Shown one piece after another: positions 15,211 through 23,061 of a stretch of DNA of 36,236 nt. The translations under genes were made by a program, and so were the position numbers. How positions within the stretch are numbered: the first letter of the stretch is position 1; each line of letters opens with the position of its first letter. The notes under the pieces were generated by a model that saw only the letters and a list, made by a program, of their open reading frames with translations, searched no databases and was not told the DNA's origin. Source of the DNA: Microbacteriaceae bacterium (GTDB taxonomy: Bacteria > Actinomycetota > Actinomycetes > Actinomycetales > Microbacteriaceae); the NCBI GenBank assembly GCA_025464895.1, contig JAODMG010000167.1:1-36236 (forward strand), written 5' to 3'.

Positions 15211-16494
15211 ATGGGCGTAAAGCAGGGCAAGCAGGTCGAACTTGAGGTTACCAAAATAGCTCACGGGGGCGTCGCGGTCGCACGATACGAGGGTCGGGTG
15301 GTGTTCGTGAGCGACGCGATCCCCGGCGAAACGGTGCTAGCGGAGATCAGCGATGACTCGAAGAAGTCCTTCTGGCGGGCCGAGACCGTGCGGGTGCTGA
15401 CGCCGTCCGAACATCGCCAGCCGCACGTCTGGACCGCGGCGTCGATAGACAAGGCCCCCGCCGATCGCGCGGGCGGCGCCGAGTTCGGGCACATTGCTCC
15501 TGCTCACCAGCGTGAACTGAAACGCCAGGTGCTCGCCGAGTCGTTGCTGCGGATGGCGACGCTCGACACCGATGTCGTCGTCGAGGCGATCCCAGGAGCT
15601 GCGGACGGCACGGGATGGCGCACCCGCGTCCGCCTGCACGTGTCGGATGACGGCGTCCCAGGTCCCTATTCCGCGCGCTCGCACCGGGTCATCCCGGTCA
15701 CCGAGCTGCCGCTGGCGTCCGCCGAGCTGGCCGCGGTCGCACCGCTCGACGAGAGATTCCCCGGGGCCACGACCATCGACATCGTCGCGCCGTCCAGCGG
15801 CAACCCCTGGGTGCTCACCGGAGACGACGCCCCGCGGGCGAAGACCGGCAAGCGGGCACAGCGCACGCCCGCGGAACGCAAACAGAAGCCGCGCAAGCAG
15901 ACCATCGTCGAACGCGTGGGCGATCGCGAATTCCGGCTCGATGTCCTGGGATTCTGGCAGGTTCACCGATACGCGGCGGAAACACTGACCAGGGCGGTGC
16001 AGGAGGCGATCGACGACGCGTTGTTCGATCCTCGCGCGGCAAACCTGGATCTCTACGGCGGGGTCGGGCTGCTGGCCGCCGCGGTGGGAGACAAGTTCGG
16101 CAACCAGACGAGGATCACCTCGGTGGAGAGCGACTCGCGCGCGACCGATCACGCGGCGGAGAACCTGGCCGAATGGGTGGGGGCGGCCGCGGTGACCGCG
16201 CCGGTGGATCGCTATCTGCGGCAGCTGCGGTCATCCGCGAGTCCGGTCGACCGCTTCGCCCAGGCGACGGTGGTGCTGGACCCGCCACGCTCCGGTGCAG
16301 GCGCTGTCGTAGTCGGTGAACTCGCGGGGCTGGCCCCGGCCCAGGTGGTCTACGTGGCGTGCGATCCGGTCGCGCTCGCTCGCGATGTCGCACTTTTCGC
16401 GGGCCACGGCTACGAGCTGGTTCGACTGCGGGCATTCGACTTGTTCCCGAACACGCACCATGTCGAGGCGGTGGCGACTCTCACCAGGCGTTGA
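15211..16494 (+). CDS. TrmA/RumA-type class I SAM-dependent RNA 5-methyluridine methyltransferase
   Basis: This is predicted to methylate a uridine C5 in tRNA or 23S rRNA. An N-terminal TRAM-like RNA-binding domain (residues 1-60, 'ELEVTKIAHGGVAVARYEGR') is followed by the central domain and a Rossmann SAM domain with 'DLYGGVGLLAA' from Asp280. 'VVLDPPRSGAG' and Cys384 in 'VYVACDPVALARDV' supply the catalytic Asp/Pro loop and nucleophilic cysteine. The C-terminal 'DLFPNTHHVEAVATL' carries the general-base Glu. The iron-sulfur cysteines of RumA (CGGC) are replaced ('GGAEFGHI'), so no cluster is expected. It is 427 residues long. There is no Shine-Dalgarno before ATG 15211; GAGTCT ends six bases before it. 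The exact target base cannot be told. Confidence 0.87.
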   Translation: MGVKQGKQVELEVTKIAHGGVAVARYEGRVVFVSDAIPGETVLAEISDDSKKSFWRAETVRVLTPSEHRQPHVWTAASIDKAPADRAGGAEFGHIAPAHQRELKRQVLAESLLRMATLDTDVVVEAIPGAADGTGWRTRVRLHVSDDGVPGPYSARSHRVIPVTELPLASAELAAVAPLDERFPGATTIDIVAPSSGNPWVLTGDDAPRAKTGKRAQRTPAERKQKPRKQTIVERVGDREFRLDVLGFWQVHRYAAETLTRAVQEAIDDALFDPRAANLDLYGGVGLLAAAVGDKFGNQTRITSVESDSRATDHAAENLAEWVGAAAVTAPVDRYLRQLRSSASPVDRFAQATVVLDPPRSGAGAVVVGELAGLAPAQVVYVACDPVALARDVALFAGHGYELVRLRAFDLFPNTHHVEAVATLTRR

Positions 16495-16533
16495 GCTTCG
16501 ACAGGGCGCGAACGCGCGACGCGACAATGCAGT

Positions 16534-16551
16534 AGGGGCGCTAGCGCCCCT
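16534..16551. terminator. 18-bp perfect palindrome, candidate terminator after the methyltransferase
   Basis: aggggcgctagcgcccct is perfectly self-complementary and lies 40 bases after the methyltransferase stop and 73 bases before the response regulator. There is no T-tract. With almost no loop it may form a hairpin in RNA or serve as a protein-binding palindrome. The remainder of the gap shows only the Shine-Dalgarno of the next gene. Confidence 0.45.
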
Positions 16552-16623
16552 AAAGCGTCGGGGGCCATTACGATTGAGGCGGCGACCGCCGGTTGCCGGC
16601 GCCCTGGGAAGACAGGAACGACC

Positions 16624-17328
16624 ATGGTTCAGACCACAACAGACGACACCGCGACTTCCGCCCGCCCGACTGGCGTGCGGGTTGCCGTCGTCGATGACCA
16701 CGAGTCGGTGCGGCTCGGGCTGAAGGCCGCCTGCATCGAGGCCGGTTTCGATTTCGTCCTGGCTGCGGCATCCGTGCAGGAATTCGTCGACACTCTTGCC
16801 GGTCGGGAGTGCGATGTCGTCGTGCTCGACCTCTCCCTGGGGGACGGCTCGACCGTCACCGAAAACGTCAAGCGGGTACAAGCCACCGGTTCTGCGGTGT
16901 TGATTCACAGCATCGCGGATCGGGTCGCCTCGGTTCGGGAAGCCCTCGCGGCTGGCGCTGCCGGCGTAATCCCCAAGTCCTCTGCGACCAAGACCGTGAT
17001 GGCCGCCGTTGCGACTGTGGCCAGGGGAGACGTCCTCAACAACCTGGAGTGGGCGACCGCGATCGACGCCGATCGCGACTTCTCCAAGGCTCAGCTCGGT
17101 CGTCGCGAGCGCGAAATCCTGCACCTGTACGCCTCCGGCCTTCCGTTGAAGCTCGCCGCGGAGCAGTTGGGCATCGGATACTCGACCGCGCGGGAGTACC
17201 TGGATCGGATCCGGGTGAAGTACGTCGAGGTCGGCCGTCCCGCGCCGACGAAGGTCGATCTGCTGCGTCGCGCGGTGGAGGACGGCATCCTTCCGGGTCT
17301 CGATCCGGATGGCGGCGATGCCCGCTAG
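16624..17328 (+). CDS. LuxR/NarL-type response regulator
   Basis: This is the DNA-binding output of a two-component system, 234 residues. The receiver domain begins 'VRVAVVDDHESVRLGL', with acidic residues near the start and the phospho-acceptor Asp69 in 'VVLDLSLGDGS'; the conserved Lys lies in 'GVIPKSS'. The C-terminal helix-turn-helix covers about residues 158-215 ('LGRREREILHLYASGLPLKLAAEQLGIGYSTAREYLDRIR'-like region, bases 17097-17216). The recognition helix reads STAREYL rather than the usual STVKTHL, and the linker is unusual for NarL members. The start has AGGA about eight bases upstream. The gene overlaps the histidine kinase by 20 bases, so the pair is coupled. Confidence 0.9.
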   Translation: MVQTTTDDTATSARPTGVRVAVVDDHESVRLGLKAACIEAGFDFVLAAASVQEFVDTLAGRECDVVVLDLSLGDGSTVTENVKRVQATGSAVLIHSIADRVASVREALAAGAAGVIPKSSATKTVMAAVATVARGDVLNNLEWATAIDADRDFSKAQLGRREREILHLYASGLPLKLAAEQLGIGYSTAREYLDRIRVKYVEVGRPAPTKVDLLRRAVEDGILPGLDPDGGDAR

Positions 17329-18592
17329 TGCCCCAGCGGCAGTAACAGCGTCGCAGGCGAAGCCCCCTCGCAATCCGATCAGCCGTCGGCGGATCGAGAC
17401 CGTAGCGTCGCGGTCGGTGGCGATCTTCGGACTCGTCTTCGGCGCGCAGACGGTGCCGACCACCATCGAACAGTTGTCGTTGTCGCGCCTCCCGTGGGCT
17501 CTCGTCATCCCGATCGCCATCTACGGCGGACTCCTGCTGACGACCGTTGCATCGATCGGCAAGAAGTACGTTCGCCTGACCACGAACTTCTTCGCGTTCA
17601 CCTGGCTCGCCGCGATGGTGACCTGGCCACTCACGGTGATCGACCCGCACCAGATCGCAGCCGAGCGTCCGTGGCTCTGGTTTCTCTGCACGGTCGCCAC
17701 CGCGGCGGCGGCACTCTCGCTCTCAACCTGGCTGGCCACCGCCTACCTGATCGTCGCTCCGGTCGCCTACGGGATCGTCCGCACCCTGCCGTCCGGCGGT
17801 GGCAAGGACTTCGGATCGGCCGCGCTCGACACCGCGTACGCCATCATCCTCGGCGGGGCGATCCTGATCATCATCACGCTCCTGCGCCAGGCGGCAGCCG
17901 CGGTCGACAATGCGCAGGCCGCCGCACTCGAGCGCTACTCTCATGCGGTGCGCCAGCACGCGACCGAGGTGGAGCGGGTCCAGGTCGACGCCATCGTCCA
18001 CGACAGCGTCCTCACCACCCTGCTCTCGGCCGCACAGGCGTTCACGCCGGAGTCGAAGGACCTCGCCACCAGGATGGCGAAGAACGCGATGGGGCACCTG
18101 AAGGATGCGGCATCCGCAATCCCGGACGACGACGCGACGGTGCGCCTCACCCAACTCGCCCACCGCATCATGGGCGCGACGGCGACCCTGTCCGCTCCGT
18201 TCGAGTTGCGCACCAAGGACCTGAGCCACGGTGTCCTCCCGGTCCAGGCTGCAGAAGCCGTCTACTCCGCGGCGGTGCAGGCCATGGTCAACAGCCTTCA
18301 GCATGCCGGGCAGTCCGCAGACATCACCCGCTGGCTGAGCATTCGCGGCAAGCCGGGCGGCGGCATCCAGGTCGACATCGGCGACACCGGTTCCGGATTC
18401 GCGGTCGGCACCGTTCCCACCGAGCGACTCGGCCTCCGCATCTCCATAATCGAGCGGGTCGCCAACGCCGGCGGAACGGTCGAGATCGACTCGACCGTCG
18501 GAGAGGGAACCGTGATCAGCATCCTTTGGCCGTTCCCGGACACCGTCGATGACACCGCCGGTGTCCGCGAATCCGTGGACCTGCAGTCGTGA
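17309..18592 (+). CDS. Membrane sensor histidine kinase of the actinobacterial HD-type DHp class
   Basis: This is the probable partner kinase of the preceding regulator, 427 residues. The N-terminal half contains about six hydrophobic segments (between residues 37 and 195) with very short outside loops, so it may sense the membrane or an internal signal. The phospho-acceptor is likely His231 in 'DAIVHDSVLTTLLSA'. The HATPase domain shows an N-box-like 'AMVNSLQHAG', 'DIGDTGSGF' (G1), 'RLGLRISIIERVANAGG' (G2) and a C-terminal 'GEGTVISILWPF'. ATG 17309 is the first in frame and 17318 is an equally good alternative; both overlap the regulator's 3' end. Its own stop overlaps the GTG of the next gene (GTGA, 18589-18592). 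Confidence 0.85.
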   Translation: MAAMPASAPAAVTASQAKPPRNPISRRRIETVASRSVAIFGLVFGAQTVPTTIEQLSLSRLPWALVIPIAIYGGLLLTTVASIGKKYVRLTTNFFAFTWLAAMVTWPLTVIDPHQIAAERPWLWFLCTVATAAAALSLSTWLATAYLIVAPVAYGIVRTLPSGGGKDFGSAALDTAYAIILGGAILIIITLLRQAAAAVDNAQAAALERYSHAVRQHATEVERVQVDAIVHDSVLTTLLSAAQAFTPESKDLATRMAKNAMGHLKDAASAIPDDDATVRLTQLAHRIMGATATLSAPFELRTKDLSHGVLPVQAAEAVYSAAVQAMVNSLQHAGQSADITRWLSIRGKPGGGIQVDIGDTGSGFAVGTVPTERLGLRISIIERVANAGGTVEIDSTVGEGTVISILWPFPDTVDDTAGVRESVDLQS

Positions 18593-19629
18593 TCATCACC
18601 GTCCCCCGCTATCTGATCGTCGGTCTCGCCGCCATCTTCTCCGCGTACCACCTGATGCTCGCCACCGTGTCGATCGGTGTGCCGAGGGACGTCGGTCCGT
18701 ATGTCGCCGCGATGGTGCTCTACCTGGTCGCAACTGTCGCGAGCCTCTGGCCGTCGAAGGCCCAGAGGATGCAGCTCTGGATGGCCTCGTTCAACGTCGC
18801 GGTGTCCATCGCGATCCCCCTGCTGGTCATCAGCCAGGTGGATGCCCGCAACGACAACGGCTACGCGATCTGGTTCACCGCCGCCATCGGCACTCTCATG
18901 GTCATCACCTCGACCCGCCGGCGAAACCTGTTCGCCTGGATCGGGGTGTGTGCCGTCACCGTCGAGACCATCGCCTGGTCCGGTTTCGGTGCGCTCACCC
19001 AGTTCGGGCTCATCGGAAGCCTCTCCTGGGTCGCGATTTCGCACCTGCTCTCACGCTCGCTGGCCAAGGCCGGGCGGGATGCGCGGCAGTATGCGGTGGC
19101 GGAACGGGAGGCCGTCGAGTGGCGCGCCGCCCAGGAGGCGCATGTGTCCGAGAGGCAGTTCCGTCTCGGCCAGACCAGTCGGATGGCGCTGCCGATGCTG
19201 CGGCAGATCGTGGCGAGCGGTGGTGAACTCACCAAGGGACAACGCCAGGAGTGTGTCTACCTCGAGGGCGCCATCCGGGATGAGATCCGCGGACGCAAGC
19301 TGCTCAACGATCGGGTGCGGGAGCAGATCATGATCGCCCGCCGCAAGGGGACCATCGTCACCCTGCTCGATGAGGGCGGCATCGACGACCTCTCCGAGGA
19401 GGACCTCGAGCGCGTTCTCAACCATCTCGCAATCGCGATACGGGACACCGTGACGGGCAAACTGATCGCGAGGACCGTCCCGGAGGGTTCCGATACCGCG
19501 ATCACCGTCGTCGGATTGAGCTCTGCGGATGGCGGGCACGCCAGCGCGCTCGGCCGCGAGATGCAGGACGACGACGAAGAGGACCAGGTCGACCTGTGGC
19601 TGGAGATTCCGCGAGACGCAGCGGTCTGA
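18589..19629 (+). CDS. Membrane protein with kinase-like C-terminus, third gene of the two-component operon
   Basis: I do not recognise a named family. The protein has 346 residues. Residues 6-155 hold about six hydrophobic segments. Residues 155-190 are a charged, likely coiled-coil linker rich in Glu/Arg/Ala. The C-terminal half is soluble and acidic and ends in a run of Asp/Glu. Its segment 'LTKGQRQECVYLEGAIRDEIRG' and the following 'ARRKGTIVTLLDEGG' resemble the dimerisation/ATPase linker of some actinobacterial histidine kinases. However, no N-box, DxGxG loop or phospho-acceptor His is visible, so catalysis is unlikely. It is coupled to the kinase by a GTGA overlap. I infer an accessory or degenerate kinase partner; the evidence is context plus weak resemblance. 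Confidence 0.7.
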   Translation: MIITVPRYLIVGLAAIFSAYHLMLATVSIGVPRDVGPYVAAMVLYLVATVASLWPSKAQRMQLWMASFNVAVSIAIPLLVISQVDARNDNGYAIWFTAAIGTLMVITSTRRRNLFAWIGVCAVTVETIAWSGFGALTQFGLIGSLSWVAISHLLSRSLAKAGRDARQYAVAEREAVEWRAAQEAHVSERQFRLGQTSRMALPMLRQIVASGGELTKGQRQECVYLEGAIRDEIRGRKLLNDRVREQIMIARRKGTIVTLLDEGGIDDLSEEDLERVLNHLAIAIRDTVTGKLIARTVPEGSDTAITVVGLSSADGGHASALGREMQDDDEEDQVDLWLEIPRDAAV

Positions 19630-19643
19630 GCGGAAAAGCCGCT
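19629..19643. terminator. Short hairpin between convergent genes
   Basis: agcgg (19629-19633) and ccgct (19639-19643) flank an aaaag loop, between the stop of the third two-component gene and the convergent marR gene. It is a weak five-base-pair stem that could help end transcripts from both sides. Confidence 0.35.
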
Positions 19644-19654
19644 AGTCGTGCTTC

Positions 19655-20146
19655 CTAGTCGAAGTCGAGGCTGAGCTTTCGCAGCAGCACCGAAAGTTTC
19701 TCCCGGTCGCCGCTGGACAGGTTGTCCAACAGCTCGGCTTCCGCCTCGAGCAGCAGGCTGATCGCCGTGTCGACTCGTTTCTGCCCGGCCGAAGACATGA
19801 CGACGAGGATGCCCCGGCCGTCGTGCGGGTCGGTGCGTCGTTCCACCAGCCGGCGCTCGACCAGTCGATCGATCCGATTGGTCATGGTGCCGCTGCTCAC
19901 CAGGGTCTGCTGGAGCAGGGCCTTCGGGCTCAGCTGGTACGGGGTGCCCGCCCGCCGAAGTGCCGAGAGGACGTCGAACTCCCACGACTCGAGTTCGGAT
20001 GCCGTGAACGCGGTGCGCCGTGCACGATCGAGGTGTCGTGCGAGCCTACCGACACGCGACAGAACCTGCAGGGGCGCGAAGTCCAGGTCGGGGCGTTCAC
20101 GTTCCCAGGCGTCGACGATGCGGTCGACTTCATCGTGTTCGGACAT
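19655..20146 (-). CDS. MarR-family transcriptional regulator
   Basis: This is a winged-helix dimeric regulator of 163 residues, the normal MarR size when started at 20146. The N-terminal helices ('DRIVDAWERERPDLDFAPLQVLSRVGRLARHLDRARR') form the usual dimerisation arm. The helix-turn-helix lies at 'LSPKALLQQTLVSSGTMTNRIDRLVERRLVERR', and the wing has the conserved Asp-Arg-style turn in 'TDPHDGRGI'. The frame is open up to 20239, but those extra residues are non-conserved. GATAAT ends six bases before ATG 20146. It is divergent from tRNA-Gln, and its upstream region carries two TTGC-N6-GCAA dyads that may be its own operators. The ligand is unknown. Confidence 0.9.
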   Translation of the reverse strand: MSEHDEVDRIVDAWERERPDLDFAPLQVLSRVGRLARHLDRARRTAFTASELESWEFDVLSALRRAGTPYQLSPKALLQQTLVSSGTMTNRIDRLVERRLVERRTDPHDGRGILVVMSSAGQKRVDTAISLLLEAEAELLDNLSSGDREKLSVLLRKLSLDFD

Positions 20147-20158
20147 TTGCCCATTATC
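20147..20158 (-). promoter_or_regulatory. Candidate leaderless promoter of marR
   Basis: On the minus strand GATAAT (20158 down to 20153) is five-sixths TATAAT and ends six bases before the ATG at 20146. No Shine-Dalgarno lies between. Confidence 0.45.
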
Positions 20159-20206
20159 GCTGACCGGTTGCTGGGGCAGCACCGGGCGAGAATCTGGCAG
20201 ACTTGG

Positions 20207-20239
20207 TTGCTGCGGTGCAATGTTGTTGCAAGCGTGCAA
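20207..20239. promoter_or_regulatory. Two TTGC-N6-GCAA dyads, candidate MarR operators
   Basis: ttgctgcggtgcaa (20207-20220) and ttgcaagcgtgcaa (20226-20239) are both TTGC-N6-GCAA. Their starts are 19 bases apart, about two helical turns. A weaker dyad, tgctg-ggg-cagca, lies at about 20169-20181. They sit between marR and tRNA-Gln, where an autoregulatory MarR operator is expected. Confidence 0.45.
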
Positions 20240-20269
20240 GTTCAGGCACGATTGTCACGGAGCGCGCGG

Positions 20270-20341
20270 TCCGCCTTGGTGTAATGGCAGCACGGCAGCC
20301 TTTGGAGCTGTTAGGTCTAGGTTCGAGTCCTGGAGGCGGAG
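20270..20341 (+). tRNA. tRNA-Gln (anticodon UUG)
   Basis: A complete cloverleaf is visible. The acceptor arm tccgcct (20270-20276) pairs perfectly with aggcgga (20334-20340), with discriminator G at 20341. The anticodon stem gcagc/gctgt encloses the loop ctttgga, giving anticodon TTG, which reads CAA. The T-arm ctagg/cctgg encloses ttcgagt. CCA is not encoded. It lies directly upstream of glmU. Confidence 0.95.
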
Positions 20342-20348
20342 CTCATGT

Positions 20349-20368
20349 ATTAGCAACGATTTGCTAAT
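20349..20368 (+). terminator. Hairpin just after tRNA-Gln
   Basis: attagcaa (20349-20356) and ttgctaat (20361-20368) form a perfect 8-bp stem with a four-base loop cgat, seven bases after the tRNA. It is AT-rich against a GC-rich background. It may be a processing or termination signal for the tRNA transcript, though no T-run follows. Confidence 0.5.
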
Positions 20369-20393
20369 TCGTGGGCTTCGCTGTGCGGAGCAC

Positions 20394-20509
20394 GACCGAT
20401 CGAAGATTGGTCTCGGTTGAGCCGTGTCCCCTAATTTTTCGAGAAGATCGAAGATCGGCGAGGCGAGAGCCGCTCTGGCTTCTTTCTGTCGAGACCGATC
20501 GAAGATCGG
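20394..20509. repeat. Three dyad-symmetric repeats at about 50-base spacing upstream of glmU
   Basis: The unit ccgatc-gaa-gatcgg is a perfect dyad at 20495-20509. Related copies lie at 20394-20410 (gaccgatcgaagattgg) and 20443-20458 (gaagatcgaagatcgg). Starts are 49 and 50 bases apart. The array fills much of the tRNA-Gln to glmU gap. Confidence 0.75.
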
Positions 20510-20555
20510 GCAAGCGTCTCCGAAACACCATTCCGTCATGCACCAGAATGGCACC

Positions 20556-21992
20556 ATGACTAATCCACGATTGGCCGTTGTCATCCTCGCCGCAGGCCAG
20601 GGCACTCGCATGAAGTCGGCGAGGCCGAAGATCCTGCACGAACTCGCTGGCATCCCGCTGGTCGGCCACGTGCTCAGCACGGCGTCCGAGCTGGATGCCG
20701 CGCATGTCGTCGCGGTGGTGCGTCACGAACGGGACGCCGTCGCCACCGTCATCGCAGAGCACCTGCCGACTGCCATCATCGTCGACCAGGACGAGCTGGC
20801 CGGCACGGGCCGCGCGGTCGAGCTTGCGCTGTCCGGCCTGCCGGACGATTTCGACGGCGACGTCGTCGTCCTGAGTGCCGATGTCCCGCTTCTCGACGCC
20901 GCAACGGTCAACGGACTGGTGGCCAGCCACACCCGGATGAACAATGCGCTGACCCTGCTGAGCGCGTTCTTCTCCGACCCGACCGGCGCCGGGCGCATAC
21001 TCCGATCTGCCGATGGGGCGTTCGAGGGGATCGTCGAGCAGAAGGATGCGACATCCGAGCAGCTGCTCGTGACCGAGATCAATGCCGGCGTCTACGTCTT
21101 CGACGTGGCCCGTCTCCGCGCCGCGCTCGCCGCGATCGGAACCGAGAACGCGCAGCAGGAGAAGTACTTGACCGATGCAGCAGCGGGCATCCGTAGCGCC
21201 GGCGGTCGGATCGAGGCCGTTCCGGTCGGCGATCCGTGGCTGGTGGTCGGCATCAACGATCGCGCCCAGCTCGGTGCGGCCGGTGTCGAGCTGAACGCCA
21301 GGATCGTTCGGCGCTGGCAGCTCGCCGGGGTCACCGTCGTCGACCCGGCGACGACCTGGATCGACCTGCAGGCGAGCATCGCCGAGGACGTCGAGATCCT
21401 GCCGGGCACCCAGATCAAGGGCGTGACGACCATCGAACGCGGCGCGACGATCGGCCCTGACACGACACTGGTCGATTGCGAGGTCGGCGAGAATGCGACT
21501 GTCAAGCGCACGGATGCAACGCTCGCGGTGATCGGAGCAGGCGCGTCCGTCGGCCCGTTCGCCTACCTCCGTCCCGGCAGTTACCTGGGAGACAACGGAA
21601 AGATCGGCACATTTGTCGAGACGAAGAACTCGCGAATCGGGGCGGGAAGCAAGGTGCCGCACCTCAGCTATATCGGCGACACGACGGTGGGAGAAGGCAC
21701 TAATCTCGGGGCGGGAACGATCACGGCCAACTACGACGACCTCGCCAAGCACCCCACCGAGATCGGCTCTCACGTTCATTCCGGGGCTCACAACGTGTTC
21801 GTCGCCCCGGTTAGGATTGGTGACGGAGCCAAGACCGGGGCTGGAACAATCGTTCGCAAGGATGTTCCCGCAGGCGCACTGGCGATCACCGTGGCTCCGC
21901 AGCGAAACATTGTGGGTTGGGTCGAAGAGAAACGTCCTGGCACCGATGCGGCGGAAGCGGCAGCGGCGGCGAACGAAGAATTGGCAGACTGA
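20556..21992 (+). CDS. glmU: Bifunctional N-acetylglucosamine-1-phosphate uridyltransferase / glucosamine-1-phosphate acetyltransferase
   Basis: This enzyme makes UDP-GlcNAc for peptidoglycan from glucosamine-1-phosphate in two steps. It is 478 residues long. The N-terminal uridyltransferase domain has the nucleotide loop 'VVILAAGQGTRMKSARPK' (about residues 7-24), 'VVLSADVPLL' with the metal-binding Asp, and 'NAGVYVFD'. The C-terminal half is a left-handed beta-helix of hexapeptide repeats with 'LSYIGDTTVGEGTNLGAGTITANYD' (acetyl-CoA site, bases 21664-21738). The frame is open upstream to 20424, but those residues come from the repeat array; ATG 20556 gives the normal N-terminus. CAGAAT ends six bases before it. 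prs follows after 49 bases. Confidence 0.95.
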   Translation: MTNPRLAVVILAAGQGTRMKSARPKILHELAGIPLVGHVLSTASELDAAHVVAVVRHERDAVATVIAEHLPTAIIVDQDELAGTGRAVELALSGLPDDFDGDVVVLSADVPLLDAATVNGLVASHTRMNNALTLLSAFFSDPTGAGRILRSADGAFEGIVEQKDATSEQLLVTEINAGVYVFDVARLRAALAAIGTENAQQEKYLTDAAAGIRSAGGRIEAVPVGDPWLVVGINDRAQLGAAGVELNARIVRRWQLAGVTVVDPATTWIDLQASIAEDVEILPGTQIKGVTTIERGATIGPDTTLVDCEVGENATVKRTDATLAVIGAGASVGPFAYLRPGSYLGDNGKIGTFVETKNSRIGAGSKVPHLSYIGDTTVGEGTNLGAGTITANYDDLAKHPTEIGSHVHSGAHNVFVAPVRIGDGAKTGAGTIVRKDVPAGALAITVAPQRNIVGWVEEKRPGTDAAEAAAAANEELAD

Positions 21993-22041
21993 ACTCGCTG
22001 GTCCACTGGTACGGCGCCGTCAGCGGCAGAGAGCAGGACAC

Positions 22042-23019
22042 GTGTCCGAGATCAAAATCACCGGACAGAAGAGGCTGGTGATCGTCTCGGGTCGTGCACA
22101 TCCGCAGCTCGCCATCGACATTGCCGAGGAGCTCGGCACCGATCTCGTGCACACCGACGCCCGCACCTTCGCCAACGGTGAGATCTACGCTCGCTACGAC
22201 GAGAGTGTTCGAGGATGCGATGCCTTCGTCATCCAGTCCCACACGATCCCGATCAACGAGTGGCTGATGGAGCAACTGATCATGGTTGATGCCCTCAAGC
22301 GGGCATCTGCGAAGCGCATCACCGTGGTCGCGCCGTTCTATCCGTATGCCAGGCAGGACAAGAAGGGTCGCGGTCGCGAGCCGATCTCGGCGAGGCTGGT
22401 TGCAGACCTGTTCAAGGCGGCAGGAGCGGACCGGATCATGTCGGTCGACCTGCACGCCGCCCAGATCCAGGGATTCTTCGATGGGCCGGTCGACCACCTG
22501 TTCGCGATGCCGGTGCTACTCGAGCACTTCCAGGCGAAGCTCGATCCGACCATCCTCACCGTCGTGTCGCCTGATATGGGACGGGTGCGGGTTGCCGATA
22601 TCTGGAGTGACAAGCTCGGCGCACCCCTGGCCATCATCCACAAGCGCCGCGATCCGCGAGTGCCGAACAAGGTGTCGGTGCACGAGATCGTGGGAGAGGT
22701 CGACGGGCGGGTATGCCTCATCGTCGATGACATGATCGACACCGGTCGCACCATCGTCGCGGCGGCACAGGCCCTCAAGGAGGCCGGCGCGCTCAGCGTC
22801 GTCGTCGCGGCGACCCACGCGATCTTCTCCGATCCGGCGACCGAGATCCTTCAGTCGGAGTTCATCAACTCTGTCGTGGTGACCGACACCCTGCCGATTC
22901 CGGAGGCGAACCGCTTCCCGACCCTCACCGTCCTGCCGATCGCGCCGCTGCTCGCGCGCGCAATCCAGCAGGTCTTCGGCGACGGTTCGGTCACGTCGAT
23001 GTTCGACGGTGCCGCGTAA
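22042..23019 (+). CDS. prs: Ribose-phosphate pyrophosphokinase
   Basis: This enzyme makes PRPP from ribose-5-phosphate and ATP, feeding nucleotide, histidine and tryptophan synthesis. GTG 22042 is chosen: it has AGGA upstream and gives 325 residues, the family length; the frame is open far upstream through glmU out of frame. Motifs are 'RTFANGEIYARYDESVRG', the ATP-site 'YPYARQDKKGRGREPISA' flexible region, 'DLHAAQIQGFFDGPVDHL', and the PRPP loop 'VDDMIDTGRTI' at residues 228-238. It is probably cotranscribed with glmU. The nucleoside region of this window releases pentose phosphates that could end here. Confidence 0.95.
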   Translation: MSEIKITGQKRLVIVSGRAHPQLAIDIAEELGTDLVHTDARTFANGEIYARYDESVRGCDAFVIQSHTIPINEWLMEQLIMVDALKRASAKRITVVAPFYPYARQDKKGRGREPISARLVADLFKAAGADRIMSVDLHAAQIQGFFDGPVDHLFAMPVLLEHFQAKLDPTILTVVSPDMGRVRVADIWSDKLGAPLAIIHKRRDPRVPNKVSVHEIVGEVDGRVCLIVDDMIDTGRTIVAAAQALKEAGALSVVVAATHAIFSDPATEILQSEFINSVVVTDTLPIPEANRFPTLTVLPIAPLLARAIQQVFGDGSVTSMFDGAA

Positions 23020-23061
23020 GTCTCCGAGATCCGGTGTTGCCCAGCGATAGGCTCGGGCGCC

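Noticed and set aside
20270-20341. tRNA-Gln as an integration (att) site
   Set aside because: No integrase, no repeated tRNA 3' end and no foreign-looking block lie next to it; glmU follows as in ordinary chromosomes.
20424-20555. 44 extra residues in front of GlmU
   Set aside because: They are encoded by the dyad repeat array, and GlmU proteins begin near 'MTNPRLAVVILAAG'.
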